Below are positions 1 to 6,818 of a stretch of DNA of 6,818 nucleotides, piece after piece. Each line of letters starts with the position of its first letter. The stretch's first letter is position 1. Made by a program: the position numbers and the translations under genes. This DNA is from Comamonadaceae bacterium (lineage in GTDB: Bacteria; Pseudomonadota; Gammaproteobacteria; Burkholderiales; Burkholderiaceae_C), in assembly GCA_947463845.1 (NCBI GenBank), contig CANHUM010000093.1, forward strand, positions 1 through 6,818, given 5' to 3'. Below the pieces are notes generated by a model, which saw only the letters and a list, made by a program, of their open reading frames with translations, ran no database searches and was not told the origin of the DNA.

Positions 1-247
1 GGCCGCTCATCATGATCACGGGCATGGTCAGCAAACCACAGGCAGCCCATTCCTTGAGCAAGCTGACGCCATCGGTATCCGGCATCCAGATGTCCAGCAG
101 GACCAGGTCGGGACGCATGCTTTGTCGCACTTCGCGGGCCTGGGCTGCGTTCTCGGCAAGTTCAACCTGGTGCCCCTCGTCAAAGAGGATCTCTGAGAGC
201 AGGTCGCGAATGCCCAGCTCGTCGTCCACCACCAATATATTTGCCAT
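1..247 (-). CDS. ntrX: NtrX-type response regulator, N-terminal receiver domain (partial, cut by the left edge)
   Basis: The first 82 residues are visible, starting MANILVVDDELGIRDLL, and form a nearly complete CheY-like receiver domain. The acidic pocket is D8-D9, the expected phosphoacceptor is D52 in LLDIWMPDTDG, and S81 in VIMMSG is the conserved Ser/Thr position. Family knowledge: NtrX continues with an AAA+ sigma-54 interaction domain and a Fis-type helix-turn-helix, and it is phosphorylated by NtrY to control nitrogen or respiratory genes. Those domains would lie beyond base 1 and are not seen. The ATG at 247-245 is chosen because the protein then begins exactly at the receiver's first strand. 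The only ribosome-binding-like bases are AGG three nucleotides upstream, so translation may depend on coupling to ntrY, which stops 19 bases earlier with no terminator between. The NtrX assignment rests on the receiver sequence plus the ntrY neighbour; another NtrC-family regulator is possible but less likely. Confidence 0.9.
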   Translation of the reverse strand, partial: MANILVVDDELGIRDLLSEILFDEGHQVELAENAAQAREVRQSMRPDLVLLDIWMPDTDGVSLLKEWAACGLLTMPVIMMSG

Positions 248-266
248 ATGCCTGTCTTGTCTCTGT

Positions 267-2564
267 TCATGAAGTGGGCGAATGGGGCCCCTGTGCTTCT
301 TGCACCACCGCGAATGATAGCGAGACTTGCGCCCCTAGGATGTCGCCGCCTTCCATCAGGTTACCCAGATCGATCCGGGCGGCGTGTTCGTCCGCTATTT
401 TTTTGACGACCGCCAGGCCCAGACCTGTGCCTTTGGACTTGGTGGTCACATAGGGTTCAAAAGCTCTTTGCAGGATGTTAGGAGCAAAGCCCGGGCCCGA
501 ATCGGTCACGGTCAGTCGCACGCGCTGGCGCGCGGCTCGCCATTCTGTGCGCAGCTGAACCCGCGGGGGTATGGTGGGGTCGGTACGCGCCTCGCAGGCA
601 TCTTGTGCGTTTTGCAGCAGGTTGTGGATGACCTGCCTGAGTTGCTGTTCATCGCCCAGGATGGCAGGACATGCGGGGTCGAGTGCGGCCTGGACTTCGG
701 TGCGTGTGTGCTGGTCTTGTGGCTCGGTGGCGTACAGGGCCATGACATCGGCGATCAGGTCATTGAGTTGCAGGGGCTTGAGTTCGGCAGACGGCAAGCG
801 GGCGTAATCCCTGAATTCATTGACCAGCCGCTTCATGGCATCCACCTGGTCCACGATGGTCTTGACGGATTTGGCCAGCACCGCTTCGTCGGCGTTGTCG
901 AGCTTGCCGATCAGGCGGCGCTGCAGCCGTTCGGCCGACAACTGGATGGGGGTGAGTGGGTTTTTGATTTCGTGGGCCAGGCGCCGGGCCACCTCGCCCC
1001 AAGCTTGTGATCGCTCGGCCGAGACAATTTCAGAGATGTCGTCGAACACCAGCAGGCGCATGCCATCGGGCAAGATCGCGCCCCGCGCTAACAGGGTCAC
1101 GCCTGTCTGGCTCAGCCCCTGACCCGAGGCATGGATTTCAAATGATTTTTGCCAGTGGTCCAGCTCGTGCGCACCGGTATCGGTGCCCAGTGCGGCGAAT
1201 TGCTCGGCCACGCCTTGGGCAAAATCGGTCAACCCAGGCAGACTCAAGAGGCTTTGCTGCTCATGCGCAGCCACAGGCACGCGCAGGATGCGGGTGGCCC
1301 CGGGGTTGGCAGACTGGATACGACCTTGCTCATCGATGACCATGACCCCCGCGGTCAAGTTGTCCAGGATGGTTTGCAGCTTGCTTCTGGCCTGGTCCAA
1401 CTGGCTCAGGCTGCGCTCGACGTTGCCACGGGCATCGGCCAGTTGCTGGGTCATGTCGGCAAATGAGCGGGTCAATCCACCCAACTCGTCTTTGCCTTGC
1501 AGCGCCAGCTTGGGTCGAAGGTCGCCAGCGGCCACCTGGCGCATGCCGTGGGCCAGCAAGAGCAAGGGCCGCGCCAATTGATTGCCCAGCAAGACCGCCA
1601 GCAAGATGGCCCCCAGGACCGCCAGAAACAGGCTCAAGGTGAGCGTGCCAATGTACATGCTGCGCAAGCCTTCACGGGCCAGGGCACGTTCCTGGTATTC
1701 ACGGTAGGCGGCCTGAACTTCCAGGGCGTTATTGACCAGCGTGGGCGGCAGGTCCTGCACCACTTGCAGCAGGCGTCTGTCTTCATCCAGTGCCAGGCTC
1801 CACTGCGGGATCAGGACCAGCACTTTGATGCGTCCCTTGTCAGACCCGGTGGCAGACTCATCGAGGCCCTCGAACCAGGCCAGGCTGCCGTTTTTGCGGG
1901 CCTCCCGCAGTTGCTGTGTACTGGGGCGTTCCGGACGGATTTGAAATTGGGATGACCCGGCGTTGGCCACCGTGCGCCCGCTCGTGGTCCAGATGGTCAC
2001 ATCGCTGGCACCGAGTTGGGTGCGGATCTTTTCTGCGGCCAAAGCGGGGTTGGTCTCGCTCGCTTCGGACAAATTGGCCGCTGCGGCTTGGGCTTGCTTG
2101 GCCAGGTCATCGCTGAGCGTGTCCAGTGTGGCCCGCCCCAGATTCAGTCCAGCCACCAGAGCCGCTTCGACTTTGACGTCGAACCAGCTTTCAATCGAGC
2201 GGGAGACGAATTGGTAAGACACCACGTAAATCAGCACGCCAGGCACCACCCCCACCAGCGCAAAAATGCCTGCCAGCTTGACCAGCAGGCGGGCGCCAAA
2301 CTGGCCCTGACGCAAGCGCAGCACAAGGCGCACCGTGCCCCACAAGATCGTCAGCCCCAGACCACTCGCCACCACAGCGTTGGTGATGACCAGCCACTCG
2401 TAGTTTTGGTTGAAGTTGTCGTTGTTGTCGGTGGCCTGTGTCATCAGAACCAGCAGGCCCAAGCCAATCAAGCTGGCGCTCAGTGCCCCGACCAACACCA
2501 GCCAGCGGCTGGCCCCAGTGGGCAGACCCGAAAATTTTTGCCGATAGGCCCGGGGCCAGACCAT
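267..2564 (-). CDS. ntrY: NtrY-type membrane sensor histidine kinase
   Basis: This 765-residue kinase probably autophosphorylates on histidine and passes the phosphate to the adjacent NtrX. Hydrophobic segments at about 21-43, 57-81, 94-117 and 304-328 give a four-pass topology with an extracytoplasmic sensor domain at about 118-303. Next come a HAMP domain (about 325-378, with ARPL and DELGGLTRSFADM), a short linker helix and a PAS domain (about 396-510, VMVIDEQGRIQSANPGATRI). The HisKA H-box RRLAHEIKNPLTP has H531 as phosphoacceptor. The ATPase domain shows the N-box HNLLQNAQDA (N652), G1 box DSGPGF (688-693), F-box FEPYVTTK and G2 box GTGLGL (712-717), so it looks catalytically intact. After the G2 box it reads EHAARI where many kinases have EHGGRI. 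The start follows the DUF4390 stop by one base (TGACATG) and has no strong Shine-Dalgarno sequence, which suggests translational coupling. NtrY is favoured over NtrB because of the four membrane segments and HAMP. The signal it senses is unknown. Confidence 0.93.
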   Translation of the reverse strand: MVWPRAYRQKFSGLPTGASRWLVLVGALSASLIGLGLLVLMTQATDNNDNFNQNYEWLVITNAVVASGLGLTILWGTVRLVLRLRQGQFGARLLVKLAGIFALVGVVPGVLIYVVSYQFVSRSIESWFDVKVEAALVAGLNLGRATLDTLSDDLAKQAQAAAANLSEASETNPALAAEKIRTQLGASDVTIWTTSGRTVANAGSSQFQIRPERPSTQQLREARKNGSLAWFEGLDESATGSDKGRIKVLVLIPQWSLALDEDRRLLQVVQDLPPTLVNNALEVQAAYREYQERALAREGLRSMYIGTLTLSLFLAVLGAILLAVLLGNQLARPLLLLAHGMRQVAAGDLRPKLALQGKDELGGLTRSFADMTQQLADARGNVERSLSQLDQARSKLQTILDNLTAGVMVIDEQGRIQSANPGATRILRVPVAAHEQQSLLSLPGLTDFAQGVAEQFAALGTDTGAHELDHWQKSFEIHASGQGLSQTGVTLLARGAILPDGMRLLVFDDISEIVSAERSQAWGEVARRLAHEIKNPLTPIQLSAERLQRRLIGKLDNADEAVLAKSVKTIVDQVDAMKRLVNEFRDYARLPSAELKPLQLNDLIADVMALYATEPQDQHTRTEVQAALDPACPAILGDEQQLRQVIHNLLQNAQDACEARTDPTIPPRVQLRTEWRAARQRVRLTVTDSGPGFAPNILQRAFEPYVTTKSKGTGLGLAVVKKIADEHAARIDLGNLMEGGDILGAQVSLSFAVVQEAQGPHSPTS

Positions 2565-2565
2565 G

Positions 2566-3201
2566 TCAGCGCACCGATTCCGGCGTCAACCGGAGCGTTT
2601 TGCTGACCTGCAGATTCCAGTCGGTCTGCGCACCTGAGGCGATCTGGAAGGGTCGGGGCAATTGGGAAACGTCGAGTCTGAAGCTGTAGCGGATGCGTTG
2701 CCGGGCGTCGGGGCTGAGGTGCTGCATGTCAATCAGCTTCCAGCCCGATTGCCTGCGCACGACGCCCAAGGCTTCGCTCAGGGTTTCAAAGTTCTGCGAG
2801 AGGCTGCCGGCCTGACCTGTGCCAGAGATCGGCTCGCTGGAGACATTCAGCCGCCAGCGGCGCGTCAGGGGCTGAAAAGCCAGCCTGTAGTAACGCTGGA
2901 CCATGCCCAGCTTGGCGTCAGTCCAGTACCAGCGGTCTCGCAAGACCTCGGCCTCGGCCACAAAATGCAAGGGCAGCCCTTTGACCAGGGCGTCTTCGAG
3001 CAAGGGACCGAGCTCCAGGCTCAGCTGGGCGTTGAGCAGGAGGCTGCCGTTGTCGCGCATGGCTTTGAGTTCGGTCAGCTCGATGCTGGCGTTTTGTGCC
3101 CATGCGCCGCCAGCGCTGAGCCACCCCACGCACAGCAACCGTACCAGGCTGCGCAGCAGCTCAAGCCCGTTCCTTTTCAAGCAGTGCGTAATAAAACCCA
3201 T
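2566..3201 (-). CDS. Exported DUF4390 domain protein of unknown function
   Basis: The protein has 211 residues from the chosen ATG. Its N-terminus has basic residues (K and R near 9-10, R at 17 and 21), a hydrophobic core LVRLLCVGWLSAG and a likely signal peptidase site after AWA (residue 35), so the mature protein of about 176 residues is probably periplasmic. The body matches my memory of the DUF4390 family: a Leu-rich stretch LLLNAQLSLELGPLLEDAL, the RDRWYWTDAKLG segment, YRLAFQPLTRRWRLNV, and near the end RLDVSQLPRPFQ followed by DWNL. No catalytic residues are recognisable. The ATG at 3201 is preferred because GGGTGA lies five bases before it; an ATG at 3219 in the same frame would add six residues (MHWVNT). 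Either start lies inside the end of rsmB. The stop is one base before the ntrY start. This family is known to sit between rsmB and ntrY in betaproteobacteria; a role linked to NtrY sensing is inference only. Confidence 0.85.
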   Translation of the reverse strand: MGFITHCLKRNGLELLRSLVRLLCVGWLSAGGAWAQNASIELTELKAMRDNGSLLLNAQLSLELGPLLEDALVKGLPLHFVAEAEVLRDRWYWTDAKLGMVQRYYRLAFQPLTRRWRLNVSSEPISGTGQAGSLSQNFETLSEALGVVRRQSGWKLIDMQHLSPDARQRIRYSFRLDVSQLPRPFQIASGAQTDWNLQVSKTLRLTPESVR

Positions 3202-4516
3202 CGTGTTCACCCAATGCATTGTCCACGACTGGAAGACCTGTGGGGGTCTGACCCGGTATCAAATGCCCCGGTGATGGCAGCAATCGGGCATTGGTGTTGC
3301 GTTGAAGAAACGCTTGCACGGTTTCATCGCCCTCGCTCCGGAACACCGAACAGGTGCAATACAGCATGCGCCCACCCGGCGCCAACAGGGGCCACAAAGC
3401 TTTGAGCAGTTGTGCCTGGGTCTGGGCCAATTGAGCGCTGTCGGTGGGCCGACGCAGCCAGCGCACGTCGGGATGTCTGCGCACGATGCCCGAGGCCGTG
3501 CAGGGCGCGTCCAGCAAGATCGCGTCAAAGGCTTGCCCATCCCACCAGCGGTCGGGCTGGGAGGCATCGGCAGCGCGGACCTCGGCTTGCAGGCCCAGGC
3601 GCTGCAGGTTTTGTTCAATCCGCTGGCAGCGACTGGCATCCACATCCAGCGCCAGGACCTTGGCCTGGGGGTAACAGGCCAGCAAGTGCCCGGTTTTGCC
3701 GCCGGGGGCAGCGCAGGCGTCCAGAATGCGCCAGGGCTTGTCGGCCGCGCGGCCCTGGAGCAACAAGGGGGCTGCCACTTGGGCGGCAGCATCCTGAACC
3801 GACACATGGCCTTCGGCAAAGCCGGGCAGCTGTTGCACAGGCACGGCTTTGGCCAGTTGCAACCCGCTGGCGCCCACCGCTTTGGCAGGCAGGCCGATGG
3901 CCTGCAAACGGGCCAGATAATCGGCCACGCTGTGGTGACGCGCGTCCACCCGCAAGGTCATGGGCGCGGGTTGCTGCGCCATGCCCAGCAGGGTTGTCCA
4001 TTGCGTGGGGTATTCGGCCTGCAGGCGCTCAACCCACCAGCGCGGGTGGTTCCAGAAGGCCTGCGGGTCTGCATCGGTGATGGCCACCAGCGTCTCGCGT
4101 TCGCGCATGAACCGGCGCAGGCATGCATTGATGAAACCGCTTTGGGCTTGTGTGCTCCTTTGCCGGCGTGCTGCTTCGACGGCCTGATTGACCAGCGTGT
4201 GAACCGGATAGGGCGCCGCCGCGTCTTGCCAGCTCAATGCCAAGGCGGTGCACAGCATAGCGTCGGCTGCCGCGGGCGGTGCTTTGCTGGCCAATTGTTC
4301 ACGCAGGGCCATGGCCCGTCCCAGTTGCCGCATGACCTGGAAGGCCAACGATTGCACGCCGGGGCGCAGGTGTCCGGGCACCGCCTCGATTTCGGCGGTC
4401 AATGAGCGGCCCGCACGCACCGCCTGCACCACCGAAGCGGTCGCTTGCAGCAGCTGCCACAAGGGCGCTGACGGCTTGTGCGGTGTGGGGCTGGGTGAAT
4501 GGGAGGGATGGGTCAT
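3161..4516 (-). CDS. rsmB: 16S rRNA (cytosine-967-C5)-methyltransferase RsmB
   Basis: RsmB (also Fmu/Sun) uses S-adenosylmethionine to methylate C967 of 16S rRNA in the cytoplasm. From the ATG at 4516 it has 451 residues, close to the family's usual 430-450. A low-complexity Ser/Pro-rich tail opens the protein, followed by a NusB-like RNA-binding domain (about 20-145, with YPVHTLVNQAVEAARR and GFINACLRRF). The Rossmann methyltransferase domain then shows the SAM motif DACAAPGGKTGHLL (about 266-279), the acidic LALDVDASRC motif, the LLDAPCTASGIVRRHPDVRW motif containing the release Cys (339), and YCTCSVFRSEGDE with the nucleophile Cys (389). Both catalytic cysteines are present, so it should be active. 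A GTG at 4528, four codons upstream in frame, is an alternative start; neither has a clear Shine-Dalgarno sequence. The last 41 bases overlap the DUF4390 gene. It follows the rpoC terminator closely and appears to head the operon with ntrYX. Confidence 0.95.
   Translation of the reverse strand: MTHPSHSPSPTPHKPSAPLWQLLQATASVVQAVRAGRSLTAEIEAVPGHLRPGVQSLAFQVMRQLGRAMALREQLASKAPPAAADAMLCTALALSWQDAAAPYPVHTLVNQAVEAARRQRSTQAQSGFINACLRRFMRERETLVAITDADPQAFWNHPRWWVERLQAEYPTQWTTLLGMAQQPAPMTLRVDARHHSVADYLARLQAIGLPAKAVGASGLQLAKAVPVQQLPGFAEGHVSVQDAAAQVAAPLLLQGRAADKPWRILDACAAPGGKTGHLLACYPQAKVLALDVDASRCQRIEQNLQRLGLQAEVRAADASQPDRWWDGQAFDAILLDAPCTASGIVRRHPDVRWLRRPTDSAQLAQTQAQLLKALWPLLAPGGRMLYCTCSVFRSEGDETVQAFLQRNTNARLLPSPGHLIPGQTPTGLPVVDNALGEHDGFYYALLEKERA
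3207..3212 (-). promoter_or_regulatory. Ribosome binding site for the DUF4390 gene, inside rsmB
   Basis: On the minus strand GGGTGA is followed by ACACG and then ATG at 3201. Five of its bases, GGTGA, match the 3' part of the consensus AGGAGGTGA at a normal spacing of five. It is located in the rsmB coding sequence near the codons for the residues GEHDG. This is what favours the ATG at 3201 over the ATG at 3219, which has only a weak GTGGA before it. Seen by eye and not tested. Confidence 0.45.
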
Positions 4517-4541
4517 GGTGGGGGCCACTCAGGCCAGGTTC

Positions 4542-4584
4542 AAAACGAAACAGCCCCTGACCACAAGGCGGTACAGGGGCTGTT
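4542..4584 (-). terminator. Rho-independent terminator behind rpoC (distal hairpin)
   Basis: A perfect 11-base inverted repeat (AACAGCCCCTG at 4549-4559 and CAGGGGCTGTT at 4574-4584) flanks a 14-base loop. On the minus strand the loop can pair further (ACCGC with GTGGT, one G-U pair) after one bulged T, leaving a CTT triloop. The stem is followed on the minus strand by TTTCGTTTTG, a T tract interrupted by CG. The orientation fits termination of rpoC transcription. The broken T tract suggests that some polymerase may read through into rsmB, whose start is only about 25 bases further on. Confidence 0.8.
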
Positions 4585-4587
4585 GGA

Positions 4588-4611
4588 AAGTCACCGGGGG
4601 GCCGGTGACTT
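4588..4611 (-). terminator. Proximal hairpin of the tandem rpoC terminator
   Basis: A perfect 10-base inverted repeat, AAGTCACCGG at 4588-4597 and CCGGTGACTT at 4602-4611, has a four-base loop (CCCC on the minus strand). It begins six bases after the rpoC stop codon and is separated by three bases from the distal hairpin. Only TT (inside the stem) and then TCC follow it, so alone it lacks a U tract. It may protect the rpoC mRNA 3' end or act as the first half of a double terminator. The hairpin itself is certain from the sequence; its role is inferred. Confidence 0.6.
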
Positions 4612-4617
4612 CATCGC

Positions 4618-6818
4618 TCAGGCAGCTTCGCCAGCGTCGGTGACGGTGTCTTCGGCCGTGTCACCGGCCAGATCCGCAGCTTCGGCTTCGGCAATGGCGC
4701 GGCGCTCGGCGTCGTCCATGGCGTCCTTGACTTTGCGAGCCTGGTGGTAAGCCAAACCGGTGCCAGCAGGGATCAGACGGCCCACGATCACGTTTTCCTT
4801 GAGGCCACGCAGATCGTCGCGCTTGCCCATGATGGCCGCTTCGGTCAACACGCGGGTGGTTTCCTGGAAGGAAGCCGCGGAGATGAACGAATCGGTCGAC
4901 AAGGACGCCTTGGTGATGCCCAACAGCAAGTTGCTGAATGTCGCCGGGATCTTGCCTTCGCGCTGCAGGGCGTCGTTGGTGTTGAGCATTTCAGAACGCT
5001 CCACCTGCTCGCCCGCGATGTAGTTGGAGTCACCGACGTTTTCGACCACCACACGGCGCAGCATCTGACGAACAATCACTTCGATGTGCTTGTCGTTGAT
5101 CTTCACACCTTGCAAGCGGTACACGTCCTGGACTTCGTCCACGATGTAGCGGGCCAACTCTTCGATGCCCAACAAACGCAGGATGTCTTGTGGGTCGGCC
5201 GGGCCGTCCACAATGCTCTCGCCCTTGTTGACCACCTGGCCTTCGTGCACCAGGATGTTCTTTTCCTTGGGGATCAGTTCATCCCAGACCTTGCCTTCAG
5301 GGTCGGTGATTTGCAAGCGAACCTTGCCTTTGGTTTCCTTGCCGAAAGACACGGTGCCGGTGATCTCGGCCAACATGCCCTTGTCTTTGGGTGTGCGGGC
5401 TTCGAACAGTTCGGCCACACGGGGCAAACCGCCGGTGATGTCGCGGGTCTTCTGACCTTCGACCGGGATACGGGCCAGCACTTCGCCTGGGCCCACGTCC
5501 ATGCCATCGCGCACCTGAATCAAGGCGCCGATCTGGAAGCCGATGGTCACCGAATGGTCGGTGCCAGGGATCTTGACTTCCTTGCCAGCCGCATCGATCA
5601 GCTTGACCTGCGGGCGAATGACCTTGGCTGCGCCACGGCGCTTGGGGTCAATCACCACCAGGGTGGACAGGCCAGTCACTTCGTCGACCTGCTTGGCCAC
5701 GGTCAGGCCTTCTTCGATGTTCTCGAACTTCACGGTACCGGCGTACTCGGTGATGATCGGACGGGTCAAAGGATCCCAGTTGGCCAGAACGGTGCCGGCC
5801 TTGATGGCTTGGTCGGCCTTGACCGACAAGATGGCACCGTAAGGCACTTTGTGACGCTCGCGCTCACGGCCGTGCTCGGTGATGACGATTTCACCGGAAC
5901 GGGAAATCACCACCAGCTCGCCTTTGCTGTTCGTCACATAGCGCATGGTGGCATTGAAGCCAATGGCGCCGTTGGACTTGGCTTCCACGCTGGAGGCCAC
6001 TGCAGCACGCGAGGCCGCACCACCGATGTGGAAGGTGCGCATGGTCAGCTGTGTGCCGGGCTCACCAATCGACTGTGCGGCAATCACACCCACGGCTTCG
6101 CCGTTGTTGACCAAGCCGCCGCGGCCCAGATCTCGGCCGTAGCACTTGGCACACAGGCCAAAGCGGGTTTCGCAGGTCAGGGCTGTGCGGACCTTGACTT
6201 CGTCAACGCCAGCGGCTTCGAGTTCGTCGATCAGGTCTTCGTCAAGCATCACGCCCGCAGCGGCCAGCACGGCACGGTTTTCGGGGTGCAGAACGTCTTC
6301 GGCCACTGTGCGGCCCAGGATACGCTCGCGCAGCGATTCAATGACTTCACCGCCTTCAACGATGGCGCGCATGAGCGAGCCATCGGCAGTGCCGCAATCA
6401 TCTTCGGTGACCACCAGATCCTGGGTCACATCCACCAAACGGCGGGTCAGGTAACCGGAGTTGGCGGTCTTGAGCGCCGTATCGGCCAGACCCTTACGGG
6501 CACCGTGTGTCGAGATGAAGTACTGCAACACGTTCAGACCTTCACGGAAGTTGGCCGTGATGGGGGTCTCGATGATGGAGCCGTCAGGCTTGGCCATCAG
6601 GCCACGCATACCGGCCAGCTGGCGGATCTGGGCTGCAGAACCACGGGCGCCGGAGTCGGCCATCATGTAGATGGAGTTGAACGACTCCTGGTCCACTTCC
6701 TTGCCGTGACGGTCAATGGTTTTCTCTTTGCGCAGCTGGTCCATCATCACCTTGGAGACGACGTCACCGGCTTTGCCCCAGATGTCCACCACTTTGTTGT
6801 AGCGCTCGCCAGAGGTCA
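4618..6818 (-). CDS. rpoC: DNA-directed RNA polymerase subunit beta', C-terminal half (partial, cut by the right edge)
   Basis: About 732 C-terminal residues of beta' are visible, starting [14 protein letters not shown], out of about 1400 in the family. The catalytic NADFDGD loop lies upstream of the window. In order: the [19 protein letters not shown] segment lining the secondary channel; the bridge helix (about 6534-6427, [19 protein letters not shown]); the zinc site with one Cys in VTEDDCG (6396-6394) and three in [16 protein letters not shown] (6174-6142); the trigger loop (about 6075-6007, [20 protein letters not shown]); a proteobacterial SI3 insertion (about 6006-5450); then [16 protein letters not shown] and the conserved end [25 protein letters not shown]. 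The last 34 residues form an Ala/Asp/Glu-rich tail that is variable between species. All four zinc cysteines are present and the frame is unbroken. The GTG at 6792 is not the gene start, since the frame continues through the right edge. Downstream come the tandem hairpins and rsmB. Confidence 0.98.
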   Translation of the reverse strand, partial: TSGERYNKVVDIWGKAGDVVSKVMMDQLRKEKTIDRHGKEVDQESFNSIYMMADSGARGSAAQIRQLAGMRGLMAKPDGSIIETPITANFREGLNVLQYFISTHGARKGLADTALKTANSGYLTRRLVDVTQDLVVTEDDCGTADGSLMRAIVEGGEVIESLRERILGRTVAEDVLHPENRAVLAAAGVMLDEDLIDELEAAGVDEVKVRTALTCETRFGLCAKCYGRDLGRGGLVNNGEAVGVIAAQSIGEPGTQLTMRTFHIGGAASRAAVASSVEAKSNGAIGFNATMRYVTNSKGELVVISRSGEIVITEHGRERERHKVPYGAILSVKADQAIKAGTVLANWDPLTRPIITEYAGTVKFENIEEGLTVAKQVDEVTGLSTLVVIDPKRRGAAKVIRPQVKLIDAAGKEVKIPGTDHSVTIGFQIGALIQVRDGMDVGPGEVLARIPVEGQKTRDITGGLPRVAELFEARTPKDKGMLAEITGTVSFGKETKGKVRLQITDPEGKVWDELIPKEKNILVHEGQVVNKGESIVDGPADPQDILRLLGIEELARYIVDEVQDVYRLQGVKINDKHIEVIVRQMLRRVVVENVGDSNYIAGEQVERSEMLNTNDALQREGKIPATFSNLLLGITKASLSTDSFISAASFQETTRVLTEAAIMGKRDDLRGLKENVIVGRLIPAGTGLAYHQARKVKDAMDDAERRAIAEAEAADLAGDTAEDTVTDAGEAA

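Noticed and set aside
28..270. An 80-codon minus-strand frame overlapping the ntrX receiver
   Set aside because: It is an out-of-frame shadow of the clear receiver domain and has no domain of its own.
384..1010. A 208-codon plus-strand open frame opposite the NtrY kinase domain
   Set aside because: It lies wholly antisense to conserved HisKA and ATPase motifs and shows no family features of its own.
2016..2606. A 196-codon plus-strand open frame opposite the ntrY membrane segments
   Set aside because: Its His/Gln-rich composition is what antisense reading of Leu/Val-rich membrane codons produces; no independent support.
2662..3405. A 247-codon plus-strand open frame spanning the DUF4390 gene and the end of rsmB
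   Set aside because: It crosses two well-supported opposite-strand genes and their overlap, and its translation looks like reverse-frame composition with no domain.
3302..4405. A 367-codon open frame on the plus strand, antisense to rsmB
   Set aside because: It mirrors the intact, motif-complete rsmB frame, its product is Gln/Gly/His-rich with no recognisable domain, and no ribosome binding site is evident. Long antisense frames are expected in GC-rich coding DNA.
4538..4566. Possible sigma-70 promoter before rsmB on the minus strand (TTGTGG, 17 bases, TTGAAC)
   Set aside because: Each hexamer matches the consensus at only three of six positions, and the element overlaps the terminator stem, so it is no better than chance.
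4618..6792. GTG at 6792 as the start of a separate gene
   Set aside because: The frame stays open to the right edge and the upstream residues TSGERYNK match the internal beta' sequence, so this is the middle of rpoC.

Overview
The window comes from a GC-rich bacterial chromosome. It looks like a betaproteobacterium of the order Burkholderiales, probably the family Comamonadaceae. This is judged from the RpoC sequence, the NtrY/NtrX type and the gene order rsmB - DUF4390 gene - ntrY - ntrX; the genus cannot be fixed from the sequence alone. All supported genes lie on the minus strand, so they read from the right edge to the left edge.

Layout in the direction of transcription. (1) 6818-4618: the 3' half of rpoC (RNA polymerase beta' subunit), cut by the right edge. 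(2) 4611-4542: two perfect inverted repeats in tandem, the second followed by a broken T tract; this is the transcription terminator behind rpoC. (3) 4516-3161: rsmB, the 16S rRNA m5C967 methyltransferase. (4) 3201-2566: an exported DUF4390-family protein whose 5' end overlaps the 3' end of rsmB. (5) 2564-267: ntrY, a membrane histidine kinase that starts one base after the DUF4390 stop codon. (6) 247-1: the receiver domain of ntrX, the partner response regulator, cut by the left edge.

The last four genes overlap or are separated by 1 to 19 bases, with no terminator between them, so they look like one operon. NtrY would sense an envelope or redox signal and phosphorylate NtrX at Asp52. The exported DUF4390 protein sits immediately before the sensor and could act with it, but that is only inference. 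RsmB belongs functionally to ribosome maturation, and its link to the other genes is positional.

No stretch longer than about 100 bases lacks a gene. No tRNA, rRNA, mobile element, CRISPR array or long repeat was seen. This is mostly an ordinary housekeeping region. The points worth a second look are the double hairpin squeezed between rpoC and rsmB, the overlapping starts, and the uncharacterised DUF4390 protein tied to NtrYX.
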